A stretch of DNA of 64,000 bases from assembly GCA_032027165.1 (NCBI GenBank), contig JAVSMO010000001.1, positions 1,662,253-1,726,252 on the forward strand, given 5' to 3'. Shown one piece after another: positions 1 to 7,909 of the stretch. A program made the translations under genes and the position numbers. This DNA comes from Denitratisoma sp. GTDB lineage: Bacteria > Pseudomonadota > Gammaproteobacteria > Burkholderiales > Rhodocyclaceae. The notes beneath the pieces were generated by a model, which did no database searches, had not been told where the DNA came from, and was given only the letters and a program-made list of their open reading frames with translations. The first letter of the stretch is position 1, and every line of letters begins with the position of its first letter.

Positions 1-1
1 G

Positions 2-556
2 AGCGGGCTCTTCGTCATGGACGGCTCCAAGCGCTCGGCCCACGGCAACGCCTACTTCACCGGTTTCGGCCGCGCCAAGCGCATCGTCTTCTTCGACACC
101 CTGCTGGACAAGCTGGCACCGGAGGAAATCGAGGCAGTGCTGGCCCACGAGCTGGGACACTACAAGCGCCGCCACGTCTGGAAGCGCGTCGGCCTGCTGG
201 CGCTGGCGAGCTTCGCCTTCCTCTGGCTGCTCGGCAGCCTGATCGATGCGTCCTGGTTCTACGAGGGGCTCGGCATGCGTTCGCAGGGCACCGCGCCGGC
301 GCTGGTGCTGTTCTCGCTGGCGATTCCGGTGTTCGCCTTTCCCTTATCGCCGCTGATGAGCGCACTGTCGCGCCGCCATGAATACGAGGCCGATGCCTAC
401 GCCGCCGAACAGACCCGCGCGGGCGACCTCGTCGCCGCACTGGTCAAGCTCTATCGGGACAACGCGGCGACGCTGACGCCGGATCCGCTCTACTCCTCGT
501 TCTACGATTCCCACCCGCCGGCGGCGGCACGCATCGCCCGCCTGCAGACCGCGTAG
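2..556 (+). CDS. M48 family metalloprotease, C-terminal part (Ste24/CAAX-protease type)
   Basis: This is the C-terminal part of an integral-membrane zinc metalloprotease. The reading frame is open back to base 2, so the start lies outside the window. The visible part begins with the MDGSKRSAHGNAYFTGFG stretch typical of Ste24-type M48 proteases. It then has the zinc motif HELGH (in AVLAHELGHYKRRH), two hydrophobic segments (about LLALASFAFLWLLGSLI and ALVLFSLAIPVFAF), and the downstream EYEADAYAA segment that supplies the third, glutamate zinc ligand. Members act at the inner membrane on membrane or prenylated-like substrates; the bacterial substrate is unknown. It is followed after 9 bases by a small cytochrome c gene. 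The family call is firm, the role is not. Confidence 0.9.
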   Translation, partial: SGLFVMDGSKRSAHGNAYFTGFGRAKRIVFFDTLLDKLAPEEIEAVLAHELGHYKRRHVWKRVGLLALASFAFLWLLGSLIDASWFYEGLGMRSQGTAPALVLFSLAIPVFAFPLSPLMSALSRRHEYEADAYAAEQTRAGDLVAALVKLYRDNAATLTPDPLYSSFYDSHPPAAARIARLQTA

Positions 557-565
557 GAGAAGCCC

Positions 566-871
566 ATGAACAGAACGTCCCTGTTGCTCCTGCTGTTGCT
601 GCCGCTGACGGCGACGGCCGATCCTTTTCCCAAGGGCGACGCCGCAGCCGGCAAGAAGCTGCACGACGCCAAGTGCATCGCCTGCCACCAGCGCCTCGCC
701 GGCGGCAATGGTTCCGACATCTACACGCGCATCGACCGCAAGATCCAGACGCCGAAGGCGCTGCTGCAGCGCATCGCCGCCTGCAATGCACAGGTGAATG
801 CCGGCTGGTTCCCCGAGGAGGAGGAGCATGCCGCCGCCTATCTCAACCGGCAGTACTACAAGTTCAAGTAG
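566..871 (+). CDS. small periplasmic monoheme cytochrome c
   Basis: A 101-residue c-type cytochrome. An N-terminal signal peptide (Leu-rich stretch ending about TATA-DP) directs it to the periplasm. One heme site CIACH is seen near residue 38, and the protein ends soon after a short helix region, the size expected for a small class I cytochrome. It probably carries electrons between periplasmic partners, but no partner is evident: the neighbours are an M48 protease upstream and phhB two bases downstream. A GGAGAAGCCC stretch just before the ATG serves as ribosome binding site. Precise role unknown. Confidence 0.85.
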   Translation: MNRTSLLLLLLLPLTATADPFPKGDAAAGKKLHDAKCIACHQRLAGGNGSDIYTRIDRKIQTPKALLQRIAACNAQVNAGWFPEEEEHAAAYLNRQYYKFK

Positions 872-872
872 C

Positions 873-1208
873 ATGACCCGCGAGGAACTCGCCCAAGGCC
901 AGTGCGTGCCGCTCTCCGGCGCCGGCCATCGCCTCGACGCGGCACGGCTGGACGCCCTGCTCGCCCTGCTGCCCGGCTGGGCACGGGACGGCGAGGCCAT
1001 CGCCAGGTCCTTCGATTTTGCCGGCTACGAGGAGACGCTGGCCTTCGTCAATGCCGTCGCGCGCATCGCGCAGGAGCAGGACCACCACCCCGACATCGCC
1101 TTCGGCTACAGCCGCTGCCGCATCGCCTATTCGACGCATTCCGTCGGTGGCATCTCCCTCAACGACCTCATCTGCGCGGCGAAGATCGAAGCGCTGCCCC
1201 GCCCTTGA
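873..1208 (+). CDS. phhB: pterin-4a-carbinolamine dehydratase
   Basis: Predicted 4a-hydroxytetrahydrobiopterin dehydratase, 111 residues, the normal size for the family. It dehydrates the 4a-carbinolamine formed by aromatic amino acid hydroxylases so that the pterin can be recycled; no phenylalanine hydroxylase lies in this window. The active-site segment DHHPDI is visible, followed by the conserved ...YSRCRIAYSTHSVGGISLNDL stretch, here quoted only in part as family signature. The ATG at 873 lies one base after the stop of the cytochrome gene, and its own stop overlaps the TTG start of rsgA by four bases, so the three genes are probably co-transcribed. Confidence 0.92.
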   Translation: MTREELAQGQCVPLSGAGHRLDAARLDALLALLPGWARDGEAIARSFDFAGYEETLAFVNAVARIAQEQDHHPDIAFGYSRCRIAYSTHSVGGISLNDLICAAKIEALPRP

Positions 1209-2074
1209 GCCAGGCCGGCACCGTCGTCGCCGCCTTCGGCAGGCAATACGAAATCGCACTGGACGACGGCGGCCTCGCCCTGTGCTACCCGCGCGGCAAG
1301 AAGAGCCACGTCGCCTGCGGCGACCGCGTCACGGTGGAACTGTCGGCGCCGGACCACGGCGTCATCGCCGCCGTCATGCCGCGCCGCAGCCTGCTCTACC
1401 GCAGCGATGCCTTCCGCCAGAAGCTCTTCGCAGCCAACGCCACGCAGGCTGTCATCGTCGTCGCCACCGAGCCGAGCTTCAGCGACGAGCTGGTGACGCG
1501 CTGCATCGTCGCCGCCGAGCAACAGCACCTGTGCGTGGTGATCGTGCTGAACAAGGCCGACCTTGCCGACCGCCTCGATGCGGCGCGACGGCAGCTCGCC
1601 CCTTTCCGCGATCTCGGCTATCCGGTGATCGAGCTGAGCGCCAGGCGGGGCGCGGAGGCGCTGCGTCCCCACCTGGCCGGGCAGTGCAGCGTGCTGGTGG
1701 GGCAATCCGGCATGGGAAAGTCCACCCTCATCAACGCCCTGCTGCCCGAGGCGCAGGCCGCCGTGCGCGAGATCTCCGAGGCGCTCGACTCCGGCAAGCA
1801 CACCACCACCCACGCCCGGCTCTACCGTCTGGACGCGGACACCAGCCTCATCGACAGTCCCGGCATGCAGGAATTCGGCCTGGCCCACCTCACACGCGCC
1901 GAGATCGAGCAGGGCTTCCGCGAGTTCCATCCGCATCTCGACAAGTGCCGCTTCCGCGACTGCCGCCACGACCGCGAGCCCGATTGCGCCCTGCGCGCCG
2001 CCGTCGCCGCGGGGAGCATCGCGCCACGCCGCCTGGAGCAGTTTCATGCGCTTTGCACTTCCTGCGGGAAGTAG
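1205..2074 (+). CDS. rsgA: ribosome small subunit-dependent GTPase A
   Basis: RsgA is a late-acting 30S subunit assembly GTPase with circularly permuted G motifs. The order seen is G4 (NKADLAD), then the P-loop G1 (GQSGMGKST), then G3 (DSPGMQEFG), which is diagnostic. The N-terminal OB-fold region and the C-terminal Cys/His cluster (CRFRDCRHDREPDC) of the zinc domain are both present. The start is taken as TTG at 1205, giving 289 residues: it is in phase, overlaps the phhB stop as TTGA, and starts a typical N-terminus (SQAGTVVAAFGRQYEI). The longer upstream open frame only shadows phhB. The unusual start codon and lack of a clear ribosome binding site fit translational coupling. Confidence 0.93.
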   Translation: MSQAGTVVAAFGRQYEIALDDGGLALCYPRGKKSHVACGDRVTVELSAPDHGVIAAVMPRRSLLYRSDAFRQKLFAANATQAVIVVATEPSFSDELVTRCIVAAEQQHLCVVIVLNKADLADRLDAARRQLAPFRDLGYPVIELSARRGAEALRPHLAGQCSVLVGQSGMGKSTLINALLPEAQAAVREISEALDSGKHTTTHARLYRLDADTSLIDSPGMQEFGLAHLTRAEIEQGFREFHPHLDKCRFRDCRHDREPDCALRAAVAAGSIAPRRLEQFHALCTSCGK

Positions 2075-2231
2075 CCGGAAAAAGTCAGCCGCTCCGACTC
2101 GGCGAACGGGGCCCGGCTGACTTTCGGCGCAGGCCAACCTCGGCAGGGCCGCGGTCTGGCCGCGAAGCGGCGGCCGAAGCCGAAAGTCAGTCGCTGCAGC
2201 ACGGCGGCGAAAACGCTAAACTCGGCCTCGC
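2075..2231. other. intergenic spacer with two copies of the AAAGTCAG motif
   Basis: This 157-base spacer between rsgA and the TRIC-type gene holds two plus-strand copies of AAAGTCAG-N11-CGGCG (2081..2104 and 2183..2206) and an inverted core (CTGACTTT at 2117..2124). The first copy and the inverted core form an 11-bp perfect stem, AAAGTCAGCCG at 2081..2091 with CGGCTGACTTT at 2114..2124, around a 22-base loop. No T-run follows, so it is not a standard terminator. A possible -10 element TAAACT sits at 2217..2222, nine bases before the next ATG. Confidence 0.6.
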
Positions 2232-2846
2232 ATGGAAAACCTCCTCTACTGGATCGGCCTGGCCGCCGTCGCGGTGAACGCCCTGACCGGCGTCCTCGAC
2301 GCCGGCCGCAAGCAGATGGACCTCGTCGGCGTGGTCATGGTCGGCAGCGCCACCGCGCTGGGCGGCGGCACGGTGCGCGACCTCCTGCTGGACCGACAGG
2401 TGTTCTGGATCGCCGACCAGACCTACCTGGTCGTCGCGCTGGCGACGACGCTTGTCGTCTTCTTCGCCGTGCGCGGCCTGCGCCTGCCGCCGCGCCTGTT
2501 CCTGATTCCGGATGCGGTGGGCCTGGCGCTGTTCACCATCGTCGGCACGCAGGTCTCGCTGGAATGGCAGGCACCCTGGCTGGTGGCCTGCCTGCTCGGC
2601 GTCATCACCGGCGTCGTCGGCGGCGTGCTGCGCGACGTGCTCTGCAACCAGGTGCCGCTGGTCTTCGTGCGCGGAGAGCTCTACGCCTCCGCCGCCTTTT
2701 CCGGCGCGCTGGCGCTGATCGGCCTCCAGATGCTCGGGGTATCCGAGGTCGCCGCCGCCTGGAGCGGCATGGCCGTCGTACTCGCCATGCGCCTGCTCGC
2801 CATGGCCTTCCGCATCACCCTGCCCACCTATTCCGAGCGCAAATAA
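2232..2846 (+). CDS. trimeric intracellular cation channel family (UPF0126) membrane protein
   Basis: A 204-residue inner-membrane protein of the bacterial TRIC/UPF0126 (YicG-like) family. About seven hydrophobic helices are visible. Two internally similar halves each carry a GGGTVRDLLL / GGVLRDVLC type motif, at about residues 40 and 125, the hallmark of this family and the ion-path region in characterised relatives. Proposed activity is monovalent cation (or possibly glycine) conductance; the physiological role in bacteria is unclear. It is followed by a strong bidirectional terminator, so it ends its transcription unit. The next genes are on the opposite strand. Confidence 0.88.
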   Translation: MENLLYWIGLAAVAVNALTGVLDAGRKQMDLVGVVMVGSATALGGGTVRDLLLDRQVFWIADQTYLVVALATTLVVFFAVRGLRLPPRLFLIPDAVGLALFTIVGTQVSLEWQAPWLVACLLGVITGVVGGVLRDVLCNQVPLVFVRGELYASAAFSGALALIGLQMLGVSEVAAAWSGMAVVLAMRLLAMAFRITLPTYSERK

Positions 2847-2858
2847 TCCTGTGGGCAA

Positions 2859-2891
2859 ACGAAAACGGGCCGGTCGCCCGGCCCGTTTCGT
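2859..2891. terminator. bidirectional rho-independent terminator
   Basis: A GC-rich hairpin (arm ACGAAAACGGGCCGG, near-perfect partner CCCGGCCCGTTTCGT with one bulge) lies between the convergent TRIC-type gene (+) and thiolase (-). A-rich and T-rich flanks are present on both sides, so it can serve both strands. Confidence 0.8.
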
Positions 2892-2912
2892 ACTGCTGTC
2901 CGTGGAACCGCG

Positions 2913-4100
2913 TTACACGCGTTCCCAGATCGTCGTGATGCCCTGGCCGCCACCGATGCACATGGTGGCGAGGCCGTAGCGGCCGTTGATGCGGATCAGC
3001 TCGTGCAGCAGCTTGGTCACGATCACCGCGCCGGTGGCGCCGACCGGGTGGCCGAGCGCGATGGCGCCGCCGTTGACGTTGGTCCTGGCCGGGTCGAAGC
3101 CGAGCCCCTTGGCCACGGTCAGCGACTGCACGGCGAAGGCTTCGTTGGACTCGATGACGTCGATCTTGTCGAGCGTGAGACCGGCCTTCTGCAGGGCCAC
3201 CTTGGTCGAGGGAATCGGACCCTCCCCCATCACGTCGTTGGGCACGCCGGCGATGGCGTAGGCGACCAGACGGGCGATCGGCTTGTGGCCGCCGGCCGCC
3301 GCCTTGGCGGCATCGGCCAGAATCAGCGCCGCGGCGGCATCGTTGATGCCCGAGGCGTTGCCGGCCGTCACCGTGCCGTCCTTCTTGAAGGCCGGCTTCA
3401 TCTTGGCCAGCGTTTCCATCGTCGTGCCGGCGCGCGGATGCTCGTCGGTGTCGAACACCACGTCGCCCTTTCGGGTCTTCAGGGTGATCGGCGCGATCTG
3501 CGACTTGAAGCGTCCCTCGGCGATGGCTTTCGCCGCGCGGTTCTGCGACTCGACGGCGAAGGCGTCCTGCTGCTCGCGCGTGATGCCGTGCTTGACCGCC
3601 AAGTTCTCGGCGGTGATGCCCATGTGGCCGACGCCGAACGGATCGGTCAGCACGGCGACCATGGCATCGATCGCCTGGGTGTCGCCCATGCGGGCGCCAG
3701 AACGCAGTGTCGGCATCAGGTAGGCGCCGCGCGACATCACCTCGACGCCGCCGCCGAGGGCGAAATCGGCGTCGCCGAGCAGGATGGCCTGCGCCGAGCT
3801 GACGATGGCCTGCTGCGACGAGCCGCACAGGCGGTTGACCGCGAACGCGACCGAGTCCATCGACATGCCGGCCTGGATGGTCGACACCCGCGCCACATAG
3901 GCATAGCGCGATTCGGTCGGAATGCAGTTGCCGACCGTGGCGAAGCTGATCTGCTTCGGATCCACGCCGGAACGGGCAATCGCCTCTTTGAACACCGCGC
4001 CGCCAAGTTCAGCCGGCTCCATGCCGGCAAGCGCGCCGTTGAAGGTACCCACCGCACTGCGCACGGCGCTCAGAACCACCACTTCTCTTTTGTCAGCCAT
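2913..4100 (-). CDS. bktB: acetyl-CoA C-acyltransferase (BktB-like beta-ketothiolase)
   Basis: A 395-residue cytoplasmic thiolase that condenses or cleaves acyl-CoA and acetyl-CoA. The catalytic residues are all in place: nucleophile Cys92 (NRLCGSSQQA), His351 (ALGHPVGATG) and Cys381 (MCIGGGQG). Overall wording resembles the BktB/PhaA branch (REVVVLSAVRSAVGTF at the N-terminus) and suggests a biosynthetic or broad-chain-length enzyme, but no phaB/phaC or fatty-acid oxidation gene is adjacent, so the pathway is not fixed by context. CGSSQQA in place of the more usual CGSGLQA around the nucleophile is a mild oddity. The next gene upstream on this strand is 21 bases away. Confidence 0.88.
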   Translation of the reverse strand: MADKREVVVLSAVRSAVGTFNGALAGMEPAELGGAVFKEAIARSGVDPKQISFATVGNCIPTESRYAYVARVSTIQAGMSMDSVAFAVNRLCGSSQQAIVSSAQAILLGDADFALGGGVEVMSRGAYLMPTLRSGARMGDTQAIDAMVAVLTDPFGVGHMGITAENLAVKHGITREQQDAFAVESQNRAAKAIAEGRFKSQIAPITLKTRKGDVVFDTDEHPRAGTTMETLAKMKPAFKKDGTVTAGNASGINDAAAALILADAAKAAAGGHKPIARLVAYAIAGVPNDVMGEGPIPSTKVALQKAGLTLDKIDVIESNEAFAVQSLTVAKGLGFDPARTNVNGGAIALGHPVGATGAVIVTKLLHELIRINGRYGLATMCIGGGQGITTIWERV

Positions 4101-4121
4101 TTCGTCACTCCTGAAAGGAAA

Positions 4122-5045
4122 TCAACCTGCCCAGCTGGCAACGCCCAGCAGCGCCAGCAACAACAGACAGAGCACCAATGTGCGCCAGACCAGTCCGATT
4201 CCGCTCTGCATGAAATCGGCGTCGGCCTCCTCTCCCAGCCCCAGTTCGGGTCTCTCCGTCACTTCGCCCGATTCGACGATCGGCAGCCCCAGGCGCACCC
4301 CCAGTGCCCCGGCCCCGCTTGCCAACAGTATACCCGTTGCCTCGTCCGGCCAGCGCGCAGCCTGGGTGCGCCAGCAATAAACTGCATCCTCGAAATCGCC
4401 GACGATGGCGAAGAAGGACGCCGTGATGCGCACCGGCAGCCAGTCGATGACGGCAAAGGCCCGGTCGGCAAAGCGGCCGAAAGCGCCGAACTCGGCGTCG
4501 CGTCGCGCGCCCCAGTGGCGGGAAAAATAATAGGCCAGGCGGTACATGAGGGCGCCGGCCGGCCCGGGCAGCAGGACGAACCAGACCACCACGGCGAAAA
4601 CATGGCGATGCGAGGCGACCAGCGCCTCCTCCATCGCCAGGCGGGCGATCTCGGTGGCGTTGAGGCCGTCGGCCGAGCGACCGCGCCACTCGCCGAGGAG
4701 GGCGCGGGCGCGTTCCGTCTCGCCCATGCGCAGGGCCAGGTGGATGTCGGTGTAGTAGTGGCTGAACTGGCGGAAACCCAGCGCCAGATAGAGGATGGCC
4801 ACGTTCCAGGCGAAGCCGAGCAGCGGATTCACCGTCATCAGCGCCAGATAGACGGCGGCGCAGACGATCGTTGACGGCAGCACGGCCAGCAGCCAGGCGA
4901 TCATGCCATGGCGCTCCTGGCCATCGTTGAAGTGCCCCTCGAAGAAGCGCGCGTAATGCGACAGCGGCACGGCGACCACCTTGCGCTCGGCGAGGGGACG
5001 CACCTGTTCCAGCAGCAGGACGACGATGAGGGAGATGACGGTCAT
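4122..5045 (-). CDS. CobD/CbiB-family integral membrane protein
   Basis: A 307-residue inner-membrane protein of the CobD/CbiB-related family (AmpE-like in size and layout). About four to five hydrophobic segments are seen: the very N-terminus (ISLIVVLLLEQV), residues about 50-65, 75-95, 150-170, and a C-terminal helix (LVLCLLLLALLGVA). In cobalamin producers CbiB attaches the aminopropanol arm to adenosylcobyric acid, but no cobalamin gene is nearby and the betaproteobacterial members with this context are generally of unknown function. A role in cobalamin synthesis should not be assumed. Confidence 0.7.
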   Translation of the reverse strand: MTVISLIVVLLLEQVRPLAERKVVAVPLSHYARFFEGHFNDGQERHGMIAWLLAVLPSTIVCAAVYLALMTVNPLLGFAWNVAILYLALGFRQFSHYYTDIHLALRMGETERARALLGEWRGRSADGLNATEIARLAMEEALVASHRHVFAVVVWFVLLPGPAGALMYRLAYYFSRHWGARRDAEFGAFGRFADRAFAVIDWLPVRITASFFAIVGDFEDAVYCWRTQAARWPDEATGILLASGAGALGVRLGLPIVESGEVTERPELGLGEEADADFMQSGIGLVWRTLVLCLLLLALLGVASWAG

Positions 5046-5092
5046 GAAAAGCGCGAAAGCGGTACGACGGAGGAAACAGCCCGATTATCGCA

Positions 5093-5710
5093 CTACTCGC
5101 CGTAGAGCAGGCGATGCAGGCTCACCAGCATGCCGGCGGTGGCGCCCCAGATGAAATAGCCCTCGTAGGGCATGGCGTAATAGTTGCGCACGATGCCGGC
5201 AATCTCCATGCTGTGGCGCTGGTGATTGGCCGGATCGAGCAGGAAGGCCAGGGGCGTCTCGAACACCTCGGCCACCTCGAAGCTGTCGGGGTTAAGCTTG
5301 AAAGGCGGCCGCACCAGGCCGACCACCGGGGTCACGGTAAAACCGGTGCCGGTGCGGTATTCGGGCAGGAGCCCCAGCACCTCGATCAAGGCCGGATCGA
5401 GGCCGATTTCCTCCTCGGTCTCGCGCAGCGCCGTGAACACGGGCGAGGCGTCGGTCGGCTCGCAGCGGCCGCCGGGAAAGCTCACCTGTCCGGCATGGTC
5501 GTTGAGGTGGGCGGTACGCTGGGTGAACAGTACGGTCAGGCCTTCCGGCCGTTCGATGACCGGCACCAGCACCGCGGCAGGCGTCAGCTTCTCCGGCACG
5601 GCGTCCTCGGCCACTGCCTGCAGCCGGCGCGGACCGGCAAGGCGCTGCCGCAGCCAGTCTGCCGTCGGTGCGTGCCGTTCTTGCCCTGGAGCGTGCGGCT
5701 TGGCGTTCAA
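5093..5710 (-). CDS. nudL: CoA pyrophosphatase (Nudix hydrolase)
   Basis: A 205-residue Nudix hydrolase of the NudL/CoAse type. It is expected to hydrolyse CoA and its derivatives to phosphopantetheine and ADP. The upstream CoA signature (LFTQRTAHLNDHAGQVSFPGG) runs straight into the Nudix box, read as G-x5-E-x7-R-E-x2-E-E-x-G with RETEEEIG visible. The first in-phase start after the upstream aspartic protease stop is TTG (bases 5710-5708), one base beyond that stop. This would give coupled translation; a shorter form cannot be ruled out because the first 35 residues are weakly conserved. Confidence 0.87.
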   Translation of the reverse strand: MNAKPHAPGQERHAPTADWLRQRLAGPRRLQAVAEDAVPEKLTPAAVLVPVIERPEGLTVLFTQRTAHLNDHAGQVSFPGGRCEPTDASPVFTALRETEEEIGLDPALIEVLGLLPEYRTGTGFTVTPVVGLVRPPFKLNPDSFEVAEVFETPLAFLLDPANHQRHSMEIAGIVRNYYAMPYEGYFIWGATAGMLVSLHRLLYGE

Positions 5711-5711
5711 T

Positions 5712-6347
5712 TCAGTAGCGCTTGCGCAGCGTCATGGTCTGGCCGTCGCGCTTCATTTCCATGCGATTGAGGAAGCTCATGCCGAGCAGCGCCACCGGCA
5801 TGTCCTGCTGGTGCACCGTGCCCTCCACCTCGTTCAGGGTGACGTCACCGATGCGTACGCTGTTGAGCGTCACCAGCCAGGCCTGGGTGACGCCATTGGC
5901 GGTCTGCACCAAGATCGGCCGCCCATTGGCGAGATTCACGTTGGCGCGGCGCGCATCGGAAGCGCCAAGGGCAACGCTGGTGGCTCCGGTATCGACCATG
6001 AAGCGGACTGTCGCGCCATTGACCGTGCCGGTAGTGATGAAATGGCCACGGCCGTCCGCCGTCAGGCTGGTGGCCTGGGCGCCGCCGCCGTCACCGCCGG
6101 AATGGGCATGCTGGCCGATGGCCAGGCGCTGGCGCTTGCCGGCGATGTCGACCGTGGCGCTGCCCTGGTCGACAGCAATCAGCCTGACGCCGCCGACGCT
6201 GGCTCCCACCGCGACGGTGCGCGGCGCGCCGCCATCGATGACCAGCACCGCCTTGCCGGGAAACAGGCCGACCACGCCGACCTCGACGGCCCAGGCCGGC
6301 AAAGCAAGGAATGCGCAGCACAGCATCGACAGGCTAGAATGCACCAT
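5712..6347 (-). CDS. retroviral-type (clan AA) aspartic protease, exported
   Basis: A 211-residue protein with an N-terminal signal peptide (MVHSSLSMLCCAFLALPAWA) and a C-terminal pepsin-like half-domain with the catalytic motif FMVDTGATSVAL near residue 130, followed by the conserved ...NGVTQAWLVTLNSVRIGDVTLNEV region. This matches the small proteobacterial TIGR02281-type family of membrane or periplasmic aspartic proteases, which work as dimers; substrates are unknown. The start at 6347 is preferred over the longer form (to 6386) because it places the signal peptide at the terminus. Its ATG overlaps the start codon of the divergent amidotransferase gene (CATG), so the two promoters must overlap the opposite genes. 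Confidence 0.85.
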   Translation of the reverse strand: MVHSSLSMLCCAFLALPAWAVEVGVVGLFPGKAVLVIDGGAPRTVAVGASVGGVRLIAVDQGSATVDIAGKRQRLAIGQHAHSGGDGGGAQATSLTADGRGHFITTGTVNGATVRFMVDTGATSVALGASDARRANVNLANGRPILVQTANGVTQAWLVTLNSVRIGDVTLNEVEGTVHQQDMPVALLGMSFLNRMEMKRDGQTMTLRKRY

Positions 6348-7077
6348 GCGCCTTGCCGATTTTTTCATCATGAAACCCGTCGCCATCTTCCGCCATTTCC
6401 ATACAGAGGGACCGGGCTATTTTGCCACATTCCTCGACCGCCACTCGATCCCCTGGACGCTTATCCGCATCGACGAACGGGATACCGTTCCGGCCGGCAT
6501 CGACGGCTTCTCCGGGCTCGTCTTCATGGGCGGCCCGATGAGCGTCAATGACCCGCTGCCCTGGATAGCGCAATCGTGCACGCTGATCCGTACCGCCGTC
6601 GCCGCCGGCCTGCCGGTGCTCGGCCATTGCCTGGGCGGCCAGCTCATCGCCAAGGCGCTCGGCGGCACCATCACGCGGAATCCGGTGAAGGAGATCGGCT
6701 GGGGACCGGTGCGCGTACTCGACCATCCGGTGGCACGCGACTGGTTCGGCGACCTCGCCGGCTTCGAGACCTTCCACTGGCACGGCGAGACCTTCAGTAT
6801 CCCGCCCGGCGCCGCACGCCTGCTGGAGAGCGCACATTGCGCCAACCAGGCCTACGCCCTGGGCAAGACCTTCGGCATGCAGTGCCACGTCGAAATGACT
6901 GAGGAGATGATCCGGCAGTGGTGCATCGACGGCGCCGGGGAAATCGCCGCCGCCCGGAGCCCCGCGGTGCAGGAACCGGCGACCATGCAGGCAGGCATGG
7001 CCCCGAAGGTGGCGGCACTCAACGCCGTCGCCGACCGCATCTACACGCGCTGGATCGAGGGCCTGAAGCGGGACTGA
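6346..7077 (+). CDS. class I glutamine amidotransferase-like protein
   Basis: A 243-residue single-domain class I amidotransferase (GATase1) homologue. The nucleophile elbow GHCLGGQLIAKALGG carries the catalytic Cys, and the later H-x-E pair is seen as CHVEMTEE, so the Cys-His-Glu triad appears intact. It resembles the GMP synthase-like stand-alone amidotransferases of unknown acceptor. The ATG at 6346 is chosen because a -10-like TAGAAT (6335..6340) ends five bases upstream, arguing for a leaderless message. The inner ATG at 6370 is the alternative. It converges with yajQ; the two stop codons abut inside an 18-bp palindrome. Confidence 0.86.
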   Translation: MRLADFFIMKPVAIFRHFHTEGPGYFATFLDRHSIPWTLIRIDERDTVPAGIDGFSGLVFMGGPMSVNDPLPWIAQSCTLIRTAVAAGLPVLGHCLGGQLIAKALGGTITRNPVKEIGWGPVRVLDHPVARDWFGDLAGFETFHWHGETFSIPPGAARLLESAHCANQAYALGKTFGMQCHVEMTEEMIRQWCIDGAGEIAAARSPAVQEPATMQAGMAPKVAALNAVADRIYTRWIEGLKRD

Positions 7078-7086
7078 TCAGTCCCG
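7069..7086. repeat. 18-bp perfect palindrome across two convergent stop codons
   Basis: CGGGACTGATCAGTCCCG is a perfect palindrome that contains both the TGA of the amidotransferase (7075-7077) and the TGA of yajQ on the other strand (7080-7078). There is no T-run on either side. Its half-site TCAGTCCC matches the variable part of the dispersed AAAGTCAG motif. Confidence 0.75.
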
Positions 7087-7563
7087 GAAGTTGTTGAACT
7101 GCAACGGCACGTCAGTGACGGATTTCCTCACCAGGGCGATGACCTCCTGCAGCACGTCCTTCTTGGCGCCGGAGACGCGCACCGCCTCGCCCTGGATGCT
7201 GGCCTGCGCCTTGAGCTTGCTGTCCTTGATGGCCTTGACAATCTTCTTGGCCAGATCGCCGGTGACACCCTCCTTCACCGTGACGACCTGCTTGACCTTG
7301 TTGCCGCTCACCTTCTCGATGTCGCCGCGATCAAGGTAGCGCACATCGACGTTGCGCTTGGCAAGCTTGGCGGTCAGGACGTCGCCAACCTGGTCGAGCT
7401 TGAACTCGTCGTCTGCGAAAAGGGCCAGCGTCCCCTCGCCCTGCTCGATACGGGCATCGGAGCCCTTGAAATCGAAGCGGTTGGCGATCTCCTTGTTCGA
7501 TTGCTCGACGGCATTGCGCAGCTCTACCTGATTGACTTCGGAAACGATATCGAACGACGGCAT
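7078..7563 (-). CDS. yajQ: YajQ-family nucleotide-binding protein
   Basis: A 161-residue member of the YajQ/UPF0234 family ([21 protein letters not shown]...). Characterised members bind cyclic di-GMP or nucleic acids and influence virulence or motility in some species; the fold is two related alpha/beta domains. Length and the ending FNNFRD are typical and the protein appears complete. It lies last in a minus-strand run after argG, DUF2788 and ppnP, 33 bases from ppnP, so read-through from the arginine genes is likely. Confidence 0.93.
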   Translation of the reverse strand: MPSFDIVSEVNQVELRNAVEQSNKEIANRFDFKGSDARIEQGEGTLALFADDEFKLDQVGDVLTAKLAKRNVDVRYLDRGDIEKVSGNKVKQVVTVKEGVTGDLAKKIVKAIKDSKLKAQASIQGEAVRVSGAKKDVLQEVIALVRKSVTDVPLQFNNFRD

Positions 7564-7596
7564 GGCTTCCTCCGCTGACTGACGAGACGGCCCCGC

Positions 7597-7908
7597 CTAC
7601 TTGAAGTGGCAGACGTAGTCGAGCAGTTCGAGCGTCTCGATGTCGAAACTGCTGTTGCCCGGCACGCTGAACTGCTCTCCGGCGCCGTATTCCCGCCACT
7701 GACTTTCCCCCTTCAGGCGGACGCGGCAGCGCCCCGCGTTGAGCTCCATGACTTCCGGCGCCGCGGTGTTGAAGATGAGCTGCGAGGGAAAGATCACGCC
7801 GACGGTCTTCTTCGTGCCGTCGGCGAAGAGCACGGTGTGGCTGACGCACTTGCCGTCGAAATAGACGTTGGCCTTCTTCAACACGGACACGTTGTCGAAC
7901 TGCGACAT
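7597..7908 (-). CDS. ppnP: pyrimidine/purine nucleoside phosphorylase
   Basis: A 103-residue cupin-fold protein of the PpnP (YaiE/UPF0345) family. The E. coli member phosphorolyses a broad set of nucleosides to bases and ribose 1-phosphate. Recognisable segments are the N-terminal [19 protein letters not shown] region, ...[18 protein letters not shown] and [14 protein letters not shown]. It is spaced one base from the DUF2788 gene upstream. One copy of the AAAGTCAG-N11-CGGCG motif (minus strand, 7683..7706) lies within its coding sequence, encoding ESQWREYG. Confidence 0.9.
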   Translation of the reverse strand: MSQFDNVSVLKKANVYFDGKCVSHTVLFADGTKKTVGVIFPSQLIFNTAAPEVMELNAGRCRVRLKGESQWREYGAGEQFSVPGNSSFDIETLELLDYVCHFK

Positions 7909-7909
7909 C

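Noticed and set aside
3003..4874. Plus-strand 623-codon frame opposite the thiolase and CobD-like genes
   Set aside because: Antisense to two well-supported genes, with no recognisable motif.
4122..5045. Cobalamin synthesis role for the CobD/CbiB-like protein
   Set aside because: No other cobalamin gene is near and the family includes members with other or unknown roles.
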